Origin: CAIWHR01 sp963779805
GTDB taxonomy: Bacteria > Pseudomonadota > Gammaproteobacteria > Burkholderiales > Casimicrobiaceae
Reading direction: 5' to 3'
DNA: 64,000 bases
NCBI GenBank assembly: GCA_963779805.1
Contig: CAVZZN010000007.1
Location: 372,001 to 436,000 of the forward strand
Of the stretch, positions 46,691-55,927 are shown in pieces. The notes under the pieces are model-generated. The model was given only the letters and a program-made list of their open reading frames with translations, did not search any database and was not told the origin of the DNA. The stretch's first letter is position 1, and every line of letters starts with the position of its first letter. The translations under genes and the position numbers were made by a program.

Positions 46691-47653
46691 TCACGGCGCC
46701 CAGTTGGCGAGCGTGAGCAGCAGGATCAGCAGCAGCCAGAGGACGAGCGCCCGCCAGACGAGACCCACCCCGCTCGGCAGGAGCTCGGGCTCGGCGACGT
46801 CGCCGATGCCGAGCTCGGGCCGGTAGTCGGGCTCGCTGCCCAGCACGGGAAGCGCACCGCCGAGTTGCACGCCGAGCGCACCGGCGCCGCTCGCGAGGAT
46901 GATGCCGGCGTGCTCGCCGCCGGGTTGCGTGCTCCACGCCCGCGACTGCGTGCGCCAGCAGTACACGGCGTCCTCGAAGTCGCCCACGATCGCGAACGAC
47001 AGCGCCGTGAGGCGCACGGGGATCCAGTCGAGCAGGAAGCGCAAGGAGCGCGCGGGACGGCCGAACGCGTCGCGCGCCCGGGCGATGGGCGTCGTGTCCT
47101 CGCCGGGAATTTCCGCGCGCCATTCGGCGGCGAGCAGCGCGCTCGCGCGATAGAGGACGGCGCCCACGGGCCCGGGCAGCACCGCGAACCAGAACAGCGT
47201 CGCGAACACCTGCTCGTACGAATCCATGAGCCCGCGCTCGATGGCGAGCTTGGCGATCTCGTCCGTTCCGAGCTCGCCCGTCGCACCCCCGCGCCACCCC
47301 GCGAGCGCGCGTCGCGCGCCGTTGAGGTCGCCGGCGCGCAATGCGGCCACCACGTCGGAGTAGGCATGACTGAAGCGGCGAAAGCCCATCAGGAAGTACA
47401 GCCACGCGACGTTCCACACGAGCCCCAGGGCCGGATGGATGCGGTAGAGCAGCCAGAACACGCCCCCTGCCAGCACCACCGGCGGGATCAGCGCGGCCGC
47501 GGCAGCAAACGCGCCGTGCTGCGCGGTGCCGCCGTTGAGCTTCACCTCCAGGAGGCGGATGTAGCGCACGTAGGAGCGCTCGATGGCCCCGCGCCAGCGC
47601 AGTGTCCGCCATTGCTCCAGTGCGAGTGCGACGAGGACCGCGATGAAATTCAT
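46691..47653 (-). CDS. CobD/CbiB family membrane protein
   Basis: 320 residues with four or five hydrophobic segments. The N terminus FIAVLVALALEQWRTLRWRG and the region FRRFSHAYSDVVAALRAGDL, then ERGLMDSYEQVFATLFWFAV and SLRFLLDWIPVRLTALSFAI, match the CobD/CbiB-like group common in betaproteobacteria outside cobalamin operons. True CbiB attaches aminopropanol to cobyrate; no other cobalamin biosynthesis gene is here, so that activity is not established. It lies 13 bases downstream of the acetoacetyl-CoA synthetase stop. Confidence 0.86.
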   Translation of the reverse strand: MNFIAVLVALALEQWRTLRWRGAIERSYVRYIRLLEVKLNGGTAQHGAFAAAAALIPPVVLAGGVFWLLYRIHPALGLVWNVAWLYFLMGFRRFSHAYSDVVAALRAGDLNGARRALAGWRGGATGELGTDEIAKLAIERGLMDSYEQVFATLFWFAVLPGPVGAVLYRASALLAAEWRAEIPGEDTTPIARARDAFGRPARSLRFLLDWIPVRLTALSFAIVGDFEDAVYCWRTQSRAWSTQPGGEHAGIILASGAGALGVQLGGALPVLGSEPDYRPELGIGDVAEPELLPSGVGLVWRALVLWLLLILLLTLANWAP

Positions 47654-47666
47654 CAGGCCTTGCGCT

Positions 47667-49652
47667 TCAGGTCTTGAGCTCGATGCGGTCCCGATATTCC
47701 TCGAGCGCCTCGGGATTGGCGAGCGCCTCGATGTTGCGCACCGGGCGCCCTTGCACGACGTTGCGCACGGCGAGCTCGACGATCTTGTTGCTCTTGGTGC
47801 GCGGGATGTCCCTCACCTGCAGGACCTTCGCCGGCACGTGCCGCGGCGTGGTGTTGGCGCGGATGTGCTGCTTGATCTTCTCGATGAGATCGTTGTCGAG
47901 CACGAGGCCCTCGCGCAACTTCACGAAGAGCACCACGCGCACGTCGCCGACCTCCCCGGGTGGCCATTCCTGCCCGATGACGAGGCTCTCGACGACCTCG
48001 TCGAGCTGCTCCACCTGGCGGTAGATTTCCGCGGTGCCGATGCGCACGCCGCCCGGATTGAGCGTGGCATCCGAGCGACCGTAGATGACCATGCCGTCGT
48101 GCTCGGTGAGCTCGACGAAATCGCCGTGGCACCACACGCCCGGGAAGCGCTCGAAGTACGCCGCGCGATAGCCGGAGCCGTCCGGATCGTTCCAGAAGCC
48201 CACCGGCATCGACGGGAACGGCTGCGTGCACACGAGCTCGCCCTTGTCGCCGCGTACGGGCTTGCCGTCGTCGTCGTAGACGTCCACCGCCATGCCGAGG
48301 CCGCGGCATTGCAGCTCGCCGCGCCAGACCGGGCGGGTCGGCACGCCGAGCGCAAAGCACGACACGATGTCGGTCCCGCCGGAGATCGACGACAGGCACA
48401 GGTCGTCCTTCACGCACTGGTAGACGTAGTCGAAGCTCTCGGGCGCGAGCGGGCTGCCCGTCGAGAACAGCGTGCGCAGCGCCGGCAGCGCGAAGTCCTT
48501 CCGCGGCACGAGCGCGATCTTCTTGATGGCGTCGATGTACTTCGCGGACGTGCCGAAGTGCGTCATGCGCTCGGCCTCCGCGTAATCCCAGAGCACCTTG
48601 CCGCGCATGACGAAGGGCGAGCCGTCGTAGAGCAGCAGCGTCGCGCCCACGGCGAGCCCCGACACCAGCCAGTTCCACATCATCCAGCCGCACGTCGTGA
48701 AGTAGAAGAGGCGGTCGCCGGGCTTCACGTCCCCATGCAGCGCGAGCTCCTTCACGTGCTGCAGGAGGGTGCCGCCGGCGCTGTGGACGATGCACTTCGG
48801 CACCCCCGTCGTGCCCGACGAGTACAGGACGTACACGGGATGATCGAATGGCAGGCGCACGAACTCGATCGGCTTCGGCTCGAAGCCGTCGAGAAAGTCG
48901 TTCCACTCCACCGCATGGGGCACCGCGTAAGCACCCGCGCTGCCACCGCCGGTGTCGCGCATGTACGGCACGACGATCACCTGCTCGAGCGTCGGCAGGC
49001 GCGCACTGATCGCGGCGACGCGCTCGAGCACGGGCTGCGGCTTGCCGTTGTACCAGTAGCCGTCGCACGTCACCATCACGCGCGGCTCGATCTGGCCGAA
49101 GCGATCGAGGACGCCCTGCACGCCGAAATCGGGCGAGCACGACGACCAGATGGCGCCCAGCGAGGTCGCCGCGAGCATCGCGATCACGGCTTCCGGCATG
49201 TTGGGCAGGTAACCGGCGATGCGGTCGCCGGTCTTCACGCCCGCCGCGGCGAGCGCCTGGGCCATGCGCGAGACGGCTGCATGCAGATGCGCATGCGAGA
49301 GGCACCGTTCGACCCGATCCTCGCCGCGAAACACCAGGGCGTCGCCGGCGCCGTCCGGCGCGCCGCGGGCGAGCAGGTTCTCGGCGAAATTCAGCCGGGC
49401 GTCGGGGAACCAGCGCGCGCCCGGCATGCGATCGCCGTCGATCAGCGTGCGCCCGCCGCGCTCGCCCACGATGCCCGTGTGATCCCACACGGCGCGCCAG
49501 AACGCTTCCTTCTCGTCGACGGACCAGCGCCACAGCGCGGCGTATTCGGGGAAGGCAAGCCCGGTTGCCGCGGCGACCTTCGCGGTGAACGCGGTGATGT
49601 TGGCGGCGGCCACGCGCTCGGGCGTCGGCTGCCACAGCAGGGCGGTCGTCAT
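47667..49652 (-). CDS. Acetoacetyl-CoA synthetase
   Basis: 661 residues from ATG at 49652 (MTTALLWQPTPERVA); an ATG 8 codons upstream is possible. N-terminal ACS domain followed by ANL motifs: YSSGTTGVPKCIVHSAGG, the TGSPLAPESFDYVY region, ISGGTDIVSCF, YGRSDATLNPGGVRIGTAEI, and the catalytic Lys in PRTKSNKIVELAV. GTDIVSCF and the size separate it from acetyl-CoA synthetase. It activates acetoacetate, feeding ketone-body or PHB-derived carbon into acetyl-CoA. Confidence 0.93.
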   Translation of the reverse strand: MTTALLWQPTPERVAAANITAFTAKVAAATGLAFPEYAALWRWSVDEKEAFWRAVWDHTGIVGERGGRTLIDGDRMPGARWFPDARLNFAENLLARGAPDGAGDALVFRGEDRVERCLSHAHLHAAVSRMAQALAAAGVKTGDRIAGYLPNMPEAVIAMLAATSLGAIWSSCSPDFGVQGVLDRFGQIEPRVMVTCDGYWYNGKPQPVLERVAAISARLPTLEQVIVVPYMRDTGGGSAGAYAVPHAVEWNDFLDGFEPKPIEFVRLPFDHPVYVLYSSGTTGVPKCIVHSAGGTLLQHVKELALHGDVKPGDRLFYFTTCGWMMWNWLVSGLAVGATLLLYDGSPFVMRGKVLWDYAEAERMTHFGTSAKYIDAIKKIALVPRKDFALPALRTLFSTGSPLAPESFDYVYQCVKDDLCLSSISGGTDIVSCFALGVPTRPVWRGELQCRGLGMAVDVYDDDGKPVRGDKGELVCTQPFPSMPVGFWNDPDGSGYRAAYFERFPGVWCHGDFVELTEHDGMVIYGRSDATLNPGGVRIGTAEIYRQVEQLDEVVESLVIGQEWPPGEVGDVRVVLFVKLREGLVLDNDLIEKIKQHIRANTTPRHVPAKVLQVRDIPRTKSNKIVELAVRNVVQGRPVRNIEALANPEALEEYRDRIELKT

Positions 49653-49774
49653 GGTCGTGAGCTGATGATGCTGCAAGCCGCCGGCGAAGCGCCGCGGCTT
49701 GAGGCGAGAGTCTAGCAGCCCACCGCAGCGCGCGTCAGGGCCGTGCGCCGTGTGCCTTCACGCCGGCCGCCGCG

Positions 49775-49888
49775 TCATCGGCCGCCGTTCGCACTGCGCA
49801 GCGGCCCCGCAACGGCTTGCGGCAGCCGCACCGGGCGCCCGGTGCCGACGTCGATCCGGACGATGCGGGCCGTGCCCTCTGCGTCTCC
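49775..49888 (-). pseudogene. Possible C-terminal fragment of an acyl-CoA thioesterase
   Basis: Directly after the stop of the Fe-S gene, and in its frame, about 37 codons read GDAEGTARIVRIDVGTGRPV then RLPQAV, ending at a stop at 49775. The pattern of VRIDV, GTGRPV and LP resembles the C-terminal end of 4-hydroxybenzoyl-CoA-type thioesterases. No start or active-site region is present. Identification is weak. Confidence 0.3.
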
Positions 49889-51916
49889 TCAGACCGCGAT
49901 GGCTTCCGCCGCCGCCGTGGGCGTCTTGACAAGCGCTGCGGCGACGTACTCCGCAACGTCGCGCACCGGGATCTGCGCATTCAGCGCGGACACGCCGTCC
50001 GCCATCATGATCGCGCAGTACGGACATGCGGTGGCGATGCACGCCGGCTGCTGATCGAGCGCCTGCTGTGCGCGCGTGACGTTGATGCGCCGGCCGATGG
50101 TTTCCTCCATCCACATGCGCCCACCGCCCGCCCCGCAGCACATCGCCTTCTCGCGGTTGAGGCCGAACTCGAGCGGTGCCGCGGTCGAGATCGCACCCAG
50201 CACCTTGCGCGGGGCGTCGAACTCGCCGTTGTGGCGACCGAGATAGCAGGGATCGTGCAGGATCACGCGGTCGAGGTCGCGACGCACGGCGAGCCGCCCC
50301 GAGGCGAGCCATTGCGCGATGAGCTGCGTGTGATGGAACACCTCGTACTTGCCGCCGAATGCGGGGTACTCGTTGCGCAGGCTGTTGAACGCGTGCGGAT
50401 CGCAGGTGACGATGCGCGTGACCCCGAGATCGTTCAGCGTCGTGGTCAGCACTTCGGCGAGCTGCTGGAACAGCATCTCGTTGCCGACGCGGCGCACGCA
50501 CTCGCCCGTCGAGGTTTCACCCGGGCCGAGAATGCCGAAGCGAATGCCGGCCGCACGCATCACCTCGACGAACGCCTTCGCGATCTTCTGCCCTCGCGGG
50601 TCGAAGGACTCGGCCGATCCGACGTAGAAGAGATAATCGAGGCCGCGCACGGCCGCGGCGTCGGTCACGACGGGTACGTCGAGCGCACGCGCCCACTCGC
50701 CACGCGCATCGGCCGGCAGGCCCCACGGATTGCTCTGCGCCTCGTACGCCTCGAAGATGGGCTTCAACTCGTGCGGGAACGCGCCCTCCATCATGACCTG
50801 GTGTTGCCGCAGGCGATAGAAGCGCGGCAGGTGCTCGAGCTCGATCGGGCACGCCGCTTCGCAGTAGCCGCAGGTCGTGCAGGCCCACAGCGTTTCCGGC
50901 TTGACGATCTCGGGCACGAGCGGCGGCAATTCCGCCGGCGGCTCGCTCATGATCGCCTCGCGCTCCGCGACGAGGTGGTGCTTCAGGCTGTCGTTCACCC
51001 ACTTCATCGACAGCGGCTTGCCCGTGAGGAACGTCGGGCATGCGTCCTTGCAGCGACCGCACTCCGTGCAGGTGAAGGCATCGAGGCCTTCCTTCCACGT
51101 GAGGTCGCGCGCGGTCGTGACGCCCACGGCGACGTCCTCGCCGGCGTCGTCGCTCATGATCTTCTCGAGATCGACCGCCGGCACCGCGTTGGCGGGCCGG
51201 CCGCGGCGGAAGAACAGCGCGGGCAAGGCCGTCACGATGTGGAAGTGCTCGCCCGTGGGCAGGAGCACGAGGAACGTGAACACCACCACGAGCTGCACCC
51301 AGTAGCTCGCGTGATATCCGGCCACGAGCACGCCGTGCGGGAGCGGTGCGAATGCTCGAGCCAGCGCACTCCCCGCGAACGCGAACGCCTGCTCGTGGGC
51401 GATCCCCGGGTCGGTGGCTGCGAAGAGCGCGAAACGGAAACCGTCGAACATGAGGTCGGTGACGATGATCGCGGTGATCAGCGACAGGATGAGCAGCGCC
51501 TCGCGATTGGGCTCGAGGCGTGCGGGCGGCCGGGCGTAACGGCGCCAGTAGGCGTAGCCCAGCGCGACGAGCACCGCGAGCTCGATGACGTCCTTGAGGC
51601 TCGCGAACAGGCCGCCGGCGAGGCCGGAGTACACGAACGGCTCGTGGTAGCCGATGGCGATGAGCTGCAGCTTGCGCACGATCAGCACCATGAACCCGGC
51701 GAAGATCGTGGCATGCATGAGGCCGGGCTTCCAGTCGCGCCGGATCATGCGCGACTGCAGGAAGCCGTTGGCGAGCACGGAGCGCAGGCGCTCCCAGGGA
51801 TGGTCCCAGCGCACCTCGCGCTGGAGGTGTCCCAGGATGGCCAGCTTGCGCTGCGCGAGGAACACGAACGCCGCGAACGACGCCGCCATGATGAGGCTGA
51901 TGGCAATCGGGCCCAT
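49889..51916 (-). CDS. Membrane-bound Fe-S oxidoreductase with CCG domains (EtfD/HdrD-like)
   Basis: 675 residues. About five or six helices in the first 240 residues form a NarI/b-type membrane part. A double 4Fe-4S ferredoxin domain follows, with CTECGRCKDACP near residue 281 and CTTCGYCEAACP near 345. Two cysteine-rich CCG domains come next; visible elements are HDPCYLGRHN and MCCGAGGG. Relatives (EtfD in mycobacteria, HdrD-like proteins near etf genes) pass electrons from ETF to quinone. It is divergent from ETF-QO with a 90-base gap, so both possible ETF outlets share a promoter region. Confidence 0.88.
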   Translation of the reverse strand: MGPIAISLIMAASFAAFVFLAQRKLAILGHLQREVRWDHPWERLRSVLANGFLQSRMIRRDWKPGLMHATIFAGFMVLIVRKLQLIAIGYHEPFVYSGLAGGLFASLKDVIELAVLVALGYAYWRRYARPPARLEPNREALLILSLITAIIVTDLMFDGFRFALFAATDPGIAHEQAFAFAGSALARAFAPLPHGVLVAGYHASYWVQLVVVFTFLVLLPTGEHFHIVTALPALFFRRGRPANAVPAVDLEKIMSDDAGEDVAVGVTTARDLTWKEGLDAFTCTECGRCKDACPTFLTGKPLSMKWVNDSLKHHLVAEREAIMSEPPAELPPLVPEIVKPETLWACTTCGYCEAACPIELEHLPRFYRLRQHQVMMEGAFPHELKPIFEAYEAQSNPWGLPADARGEWARALDVPVVTDAAAVRGLDYLFYVGSAESFDPRGQKIAKAFVEVMRAAGIRFGILGPGETSTGECVRRVGNEMLFQQLAEVLTTTLNDLGVTRIVTCDPHAFNSLRNEYPAFGGKYEVFHHTQLIAQWLASGRLAVRRDLDRVILHDPCYLGRHNGEFDAPRKVLGAISTAAPLEFGLNREKAMCCGAGGGRMWMEETIGRRINVTRAQQALDQQPACIATACPYCAIMMADGVSALNAQIPVRDVAEYVAAALVKTPTAAAEAIAV

Positions 51917-51960
51917 GAGTGATGGCGTGAACGTCCTGCGGACGGGGTGCCCGGAGAATA

Positions 51961-51966
51961 TACAAT
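51961..51966 (+). promoter_or_regulatory. TACAAT element upstream of ETF-QO
   Basis: GAATATACAAT ends at 51966, 41 bases before the ETF-QO start, and is the only AT-rich -10-like sequence in the 90-base divergent region. No convincing -35 was found. A good ribosome site (AAGGAAGAGG) follows. Confidence 0.35.
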
Positions 51967-52006
51967 CGACGCCTCGCCGTTATTGTTCAGGGTCAAGGAA
52001 GAGGAC

Positions 52007-53672
52007 ATGCAGCGCGAAGCGATGGAGTACGACGTGGTGGTGGTCGGCGCCGGGCCCGCTGGCCTCGCCGCGGCAATCCGCGTGAAGCAGCTCGCCGCTG
52101 CCGCCGGGCGCGAGGTCGGCGTCTGCGTGCTCGAGAAGGGATCGGAGGTCGGCGCGCACATCCTGTCGGGCGCCGTGATGGACCCGCGTGCCTTGAACGA
52201 GCTCATGCCCGACTGGAAGGAGAAGGGCGCACCGCTGTCCACGCCGGTGAACGACGATCGTTTCCTCATGCTCACCCGCGACAAGGCCTATCGGATTCCC
52301 AACGGGCTGCTGCCGCCGCTCATGAGCAACCACGGCATGTACATCGCGAGCCTCGGCAACGTGTGCCGCTGGCTCGGGCAGGAGGCCGAGGCGCTGGGCG
52401 TGGAGATCTACCCGGGTTTCGCCGCGACCGAGGTGCTGTACGACGATGCGGGCGCCGTGCGCGGCGTCGCGACGGGCGACATGGGCGTGGCGCGCGACGG
52501 CTCGCACAAGCCCGAATACCAGCCCGGCATGGAGCTGCATGCGAAGTACACCCTGTTCGCGGAAGGCGCGCGCGGATCGCTGTCGCAGGCGATCATGGCG
52601 CGCTACAACCTGCGCGACGGCGATCGACCCGCAGAAGTACGGCATCGGCATCAAGGAGCTGTGGGAGCTCGCGCCCGATCGCCATCATCCGGGCCTGGTG
52701 CTGCACAGCCAGGGCTGGCCGCTCGACAACGCCACCGGCGGCGGCTCGTTCCTGTATCACTTCGGCGAGCGGCTCGTCTCGGTAGGCTTCGTCGTGCACC
52801 TCAACTACGAGAACCCGCATCTTTCGCCGTTCGAGGAGTTCCAGCGCTTCAAGACGCATCCCGCGATCCGCGACACGTTCGCGGGCGGCAAGCGCCTCGG
52901 CTACGGCGCGCGCGCGATCAACGAGGGCGGCCTGCAGTCGGTGCCGAAGCTCACGTTTCCCGGCGGCGCGCTGATCGGCTGCTCGGCCGGCTTCGTCAAC
53001 CTGCCGCGCATCAAGGGCACGCACAACGCGGTGAAGACCGGGATGCTCGGGGCCGAAGCGGTGTTCGCCGCCTTGAGCGAAGGTCGCGCGAACGACGAGC
53101 CCGTCGCCTACAACGACGCGTTCCGCAAGTCCTGGGTGTACGAGGATCTCTACAAGGTGCGCAACGTGAAGCCCGGGCTGTCGTGGGGCCTGTGGCCCGG
53201 CATGATCCACGGCGGCGCCCACATGTGGCTGAACGACATCGGCCTGGGCGCGCTCGTGGCGTGGACGCTGCGCCACAAGGCGCCCGATCACGACAGCCTG
53301 CGCAGCGCGAGCGAGGCGCCGGCGATCGACTACCCGAAGCCGGACGGCGTGCTCACCTTCGACCGGCTCTCGTCGGTGTTCCTGTCGAACACCAACCACG
53401 AGGAGAACCAGCCGGTGCACCTGCAGTTGCGCAACCCGGCGATCCCGGTGGACGTGAACCTGCGCGTGTACGACGGCCCGGAGGAGCGCTACTGCCCCGC
53501 CGGCGTGTACGAGTTCGTCGCCGACGAATCCGGTCCGGCGGGTGCCCGGCGCCTGCAGATCAACGCGCAGAACTGCGTGCACTGCAAGACGTGCGATATC
53601 AAGGATCCGCGCCAGAACATCCACTGGGTTCCGCCCGAAGGCGGAGGCGGCCCCAACTACACGTCGATGTAG
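52007..53672 (+). CDS. Electron transfer flavoprotein-ubiquinone oxidoreductase (one frame break)
   Basis: About 554 residues. FAD-binding VVVVGAGPAGLAAAIRVKQL, GSEVGAHILSGAVMDPRALN, and PLMSNHGMYIASLGNVCRWL are family hallmarks. Near 52622 the frame changes, resuming as PQKYGIGIKELWELAPDRHH. The C-terminal 4Fe-4S cluster is complete: CPAGVYEFV and INAQNCVHCKTCDIKDPRQN, ending GGGPNYTSM. It passes electrons from EtfAB to ubiquinone in acyl-CoA and amine oxidation. The very long open frame that continues past the break to 55684 is not coding. Confidence 0.94.
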
Positions 53673-53746
53673 GTCGTCGCTCGATGGAGGTCGTCGCTCG
53701 TGCACCGCCTCGCGCGCGCTGCTGCGCGGATCGATGCAGTGCGGGA

Positions 53747-54652
53747 TCAGCCGGCGAGCTCCGCGCCGAGCCATGCGGCGCCGCGCACGCCGCTGGAATC
53801 GCCGTGGCGATGCTGCACGAGGCGCGTGTCGACGCGATCGGAGAACACCCAGCCGACCCATCGCCGCGGCACGGCCGAATACAGCCGCATCACGTTCGAC
53901 ATCCCGCCGCCCAGCACGATGACGTCGGGGTCGAGGATGTTGATGACGTGCGCGAGCGAGCGCGCAAGGCGCTCCTCGTAGCGTTGCACGGTCGCCTCGC
54001 ATTCGCCGTCGCCCGCCGCTGCGCGCGCGACGATCTCGGGCGGCAGCAGCGCGTCGCCCGTGACCGCGCGATGATCGCGCGCCATGCCCGTCCCCGAAAC
54101 GAAGGTCTCGATGCAGCCGGTACGACCGCAGAAGCACGGGGGCCCGGGCCGCTCGTCGGGCGCGGGCCACGGCAGCGGGTTGTGGCCCCACTCGCCGGCG
54201 ATGCCGTTCGGCCCTTCCAGCAACCTGCCATGCACCACGATGCCACTGCCCACACCCGTGCCGATGATGACGCCGAACACCACGTCGGCGCCCGCGCCGG
54301 CACCGTCGCTCGCTTCCGAGAGCGCGAAGCAGTTCGCGTCGTTGGTGAGGTGAATGCGGCGTGCGAGCAGGGCCTCGATGTCGCGCTGGATGGCCCGACC
54401 GTTGAGGCACACGGAGTTCGAGCCGCGCAGCAAGCCCGTCGCGCGCGAGACCGACCCCGGCGTGCCGATGCCCACCGTCGCCGTGCGGCCCGTGTCCGCT
54501 TCGGCTTCGCGCACGAGACGCACGATCGTCGCCAGGATCGCGTCGTAATCCTCCTGCGGGGTCGGCACCCGCCGACGCAGCAGCTCGCGCCCCGCGGGGT
54601 CGAGGGCGATCACCTCCGTCTTCGTCCCGCCGAGGTCGATCCCGATGTGCAT
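53747..54652 (-). CDS. ROK family sugar kinase (fructokinase/glucokinase-like)
   Basis: 301 residues from ATG at 54652, giving MHIGIDLGGTKTEVIALD, the ROK phosphate-binding start. IGTPGSVSRATG, NDANCFALSE, GTGVGSGIVV and the zinc motif with C-x-C-x4-GC (PPCFCGRTGCIETFVSG) are present. The layout is closest to E. coli Mak (fructokinase). The upstream Ala/Gly/Thr-rich in-frame extension to 54736 is unlikely. It stands alone, convergent with ETF-QO. Confidence 0.91.
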   Translation of the reverse strand: MHIGIDLGGTKTEVIALDPAGRELLRRRVPTPQEDYDAILATIVRLVREAEADTGRTATVGIGTPGSVSRATGLLRGSNSVCLNGRAIQRDIEALLARRIHLTNDANCFALSEASDGAGAGADVVFGVIIGTGVGSGIVVHGRLLEGPNGIAGEWGHNPLPWPAPDERPGPPCFCGRTGCIETFVSGTGMARDHRAVTGDALLPPEIVARAAAGDGECEATVQRYEERLARSLAHVINILDPDVIVLGGGMSNVMRLYSAVPRRWVGWVFSDRVDTRLVQHRHGDSSGVRGAAWLGAELAG

Positions 54653-55152
54653 TCCCGCGCCGCTCGTCGGCCCCGCAGTCGTCGCCCCGGCACCCGTCGC
54701 CCCCGCACTCATCGTGCTCCTCCCCGCACTGCGCATGCGTCACCGGCTGCCAGCCATGCCCGTTCCCCTGCAAAGCGATGCGCCGTCAGACGACGAAGCC
54801 GATGCGAGCGCCGCGGCAGCGTTCCTGCTCCAGCCAGCGAGATCATTACGAGACGGGACAAGCGCGTTGTTTCGCGGAGCGCCGCGGCGCGACCTGCACA
54901 GCATACTGCGTGGACCGCGATGTCGCTGCCCGCGGCGGCACCTGCAGCGAGGCCCGCGCCACGCGCGCCGCCGGAACCGGTCGCGGGGGCTCGCCCGACG
55001 CTCCCCGGGGCCGCCTGCACGCACGGCCTCGGGGCTAACATGAGCGGGCAGTCCGACCTGCCGCGAGCCGCACCCGCGCGGCACGACCCCGGCGCGCCGC
55101 GCGGGAGGCGCTCCGGGCGATTCCAGACTCCATCCCGCGAGCCGGTCCGCTC
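54653..55152. other. Intergenic region between divergent ROK kinase and UbiA-like genes
   Basis: 500 bases with no gene supported on either strand: open frames here have random composition and no known motifs. Presumably it holds both divergent promoters, but no convincing -35/-10 pair was found. The right half is very GC-rich and low in complexity. Confidence 0.5.
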
Positions 55153-55911
55153 ATGCGCGCAGCACCCCCGCCGATCGACGAACGCTCATCAGCGCCCGAC
55201 CGCACGGACGAGTGGTTCGTTCCCCGCTTCGGGCCACGGCGTTTCCGGGTCGTGGTGGGACTCCTGTTCCTGCCCTACACCGGGATGGTCCTCGCCTTCA
55301 CGGTGCTCGGAGGGATGCTCGCGCCGCGCGTGGATCCGGAGCGCGTGCTGGCGCTGCTCGCGATCTACGCCCTCGCCCTCGGCATCGGCGCGCATGCGCT
55401 CGATGCCGTCGGGGGTCGCAGCAAGCCGTGGGGCGAAGTGCTGGGGCGCCGCGGCCTCGCGCTCACGGCCGCCGTCGCGCTGGTCGCGGCGTACGCGATC
55501 GGCGCGTGGTACATGCAGCGCTATGCGCCCTGGCTGTGGCCGGTGGCGGTCGCCGAAGGGCTCCTGCTGCTCGCCTACAACCTGGAGTGGTTCGAGGGCA
55601 GGTTCCACACGGACGCGTGGTTCGGGCTGGCGTGGGGTGCATTGCCTGCGCTCGCGGGTTACCTGCTCCAGACGAACCGCCTGAGCGCATCGGCCCTCGT
55701 GCTCGCGCTCGGAACGGCGGCCGTGAGCCTCGTCGAGATCAAGGCCTCCCGGCCCTACAAGGCGATGCGCCGGGCCGCGCGCGGCGGGGAGGCGGTCGAT
55801 CGCGAAGCCATGCGGCGCCTCGAGCGCATCCTGCAGTGCGTCAGCCTGGGCACGATCGCCATCGCCGGAGCCGTTGCCCTCGCGCGCTGGGAGCAAGGTG
55901 GCCTCGGCTGA
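55153..55911 (+). CDS. UbiA-like polytopic membrane protein
   Basis: 252 residues with about seven hydrophobic segments. The helix-loop organisation resembles UbiA prenyltransferases: after helix 2 comes GAHALDAVGGRSKPWGE where UbiA has its first NDxxD-type motif, and later AYNLEWFEGRFHTDAWFGLA and EIKASRPYKAMRR. The first Asp-rich motif is reduced to a single Asp, so prenyl diphosphate chemistry is doubtful. Convergent with a methyltransferase gene, 16 bases apart. Confidence 0.6.
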   Translation: MRAAPPPIDERSSAPDRTDEWFVPRFGPRRFRVVVGLLFLPYTGMVLAFTVLGGMLAPRVDPERVLALLAIYALALGIGAHALDAVGGRSKPWGEVLGRRGLALTAAVALVAAYAIGAWYMQRYAPWLWPVAVAEGLLLLAYNLEWFEGRFHTDAWFGLAWGALPALAGYLLQTNRLSASALVLALGTAAVSLVEIKASRPYKAMRRAARGGEAVDREAMRRLERILQCVSLGTIAIAGAVALARWEQGGLG

Positions 55912-55927
55912 CGCTGCCGTGGCCCGC

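Noticed and set aside
46579..46826. Extended C terminus of RsgA
   Set aside because: The extra residues have no family counterpart and overlap the convergent CobD/CbiB gene; a second frame break is more likely.
51947..55684. A 1245-codon frame starting in ETF-QO
   Set aside because: After about 52622 the conserved ETF-QO sequence continues in another frame; the rest has biased, motif-free composition and overlaps other genes.
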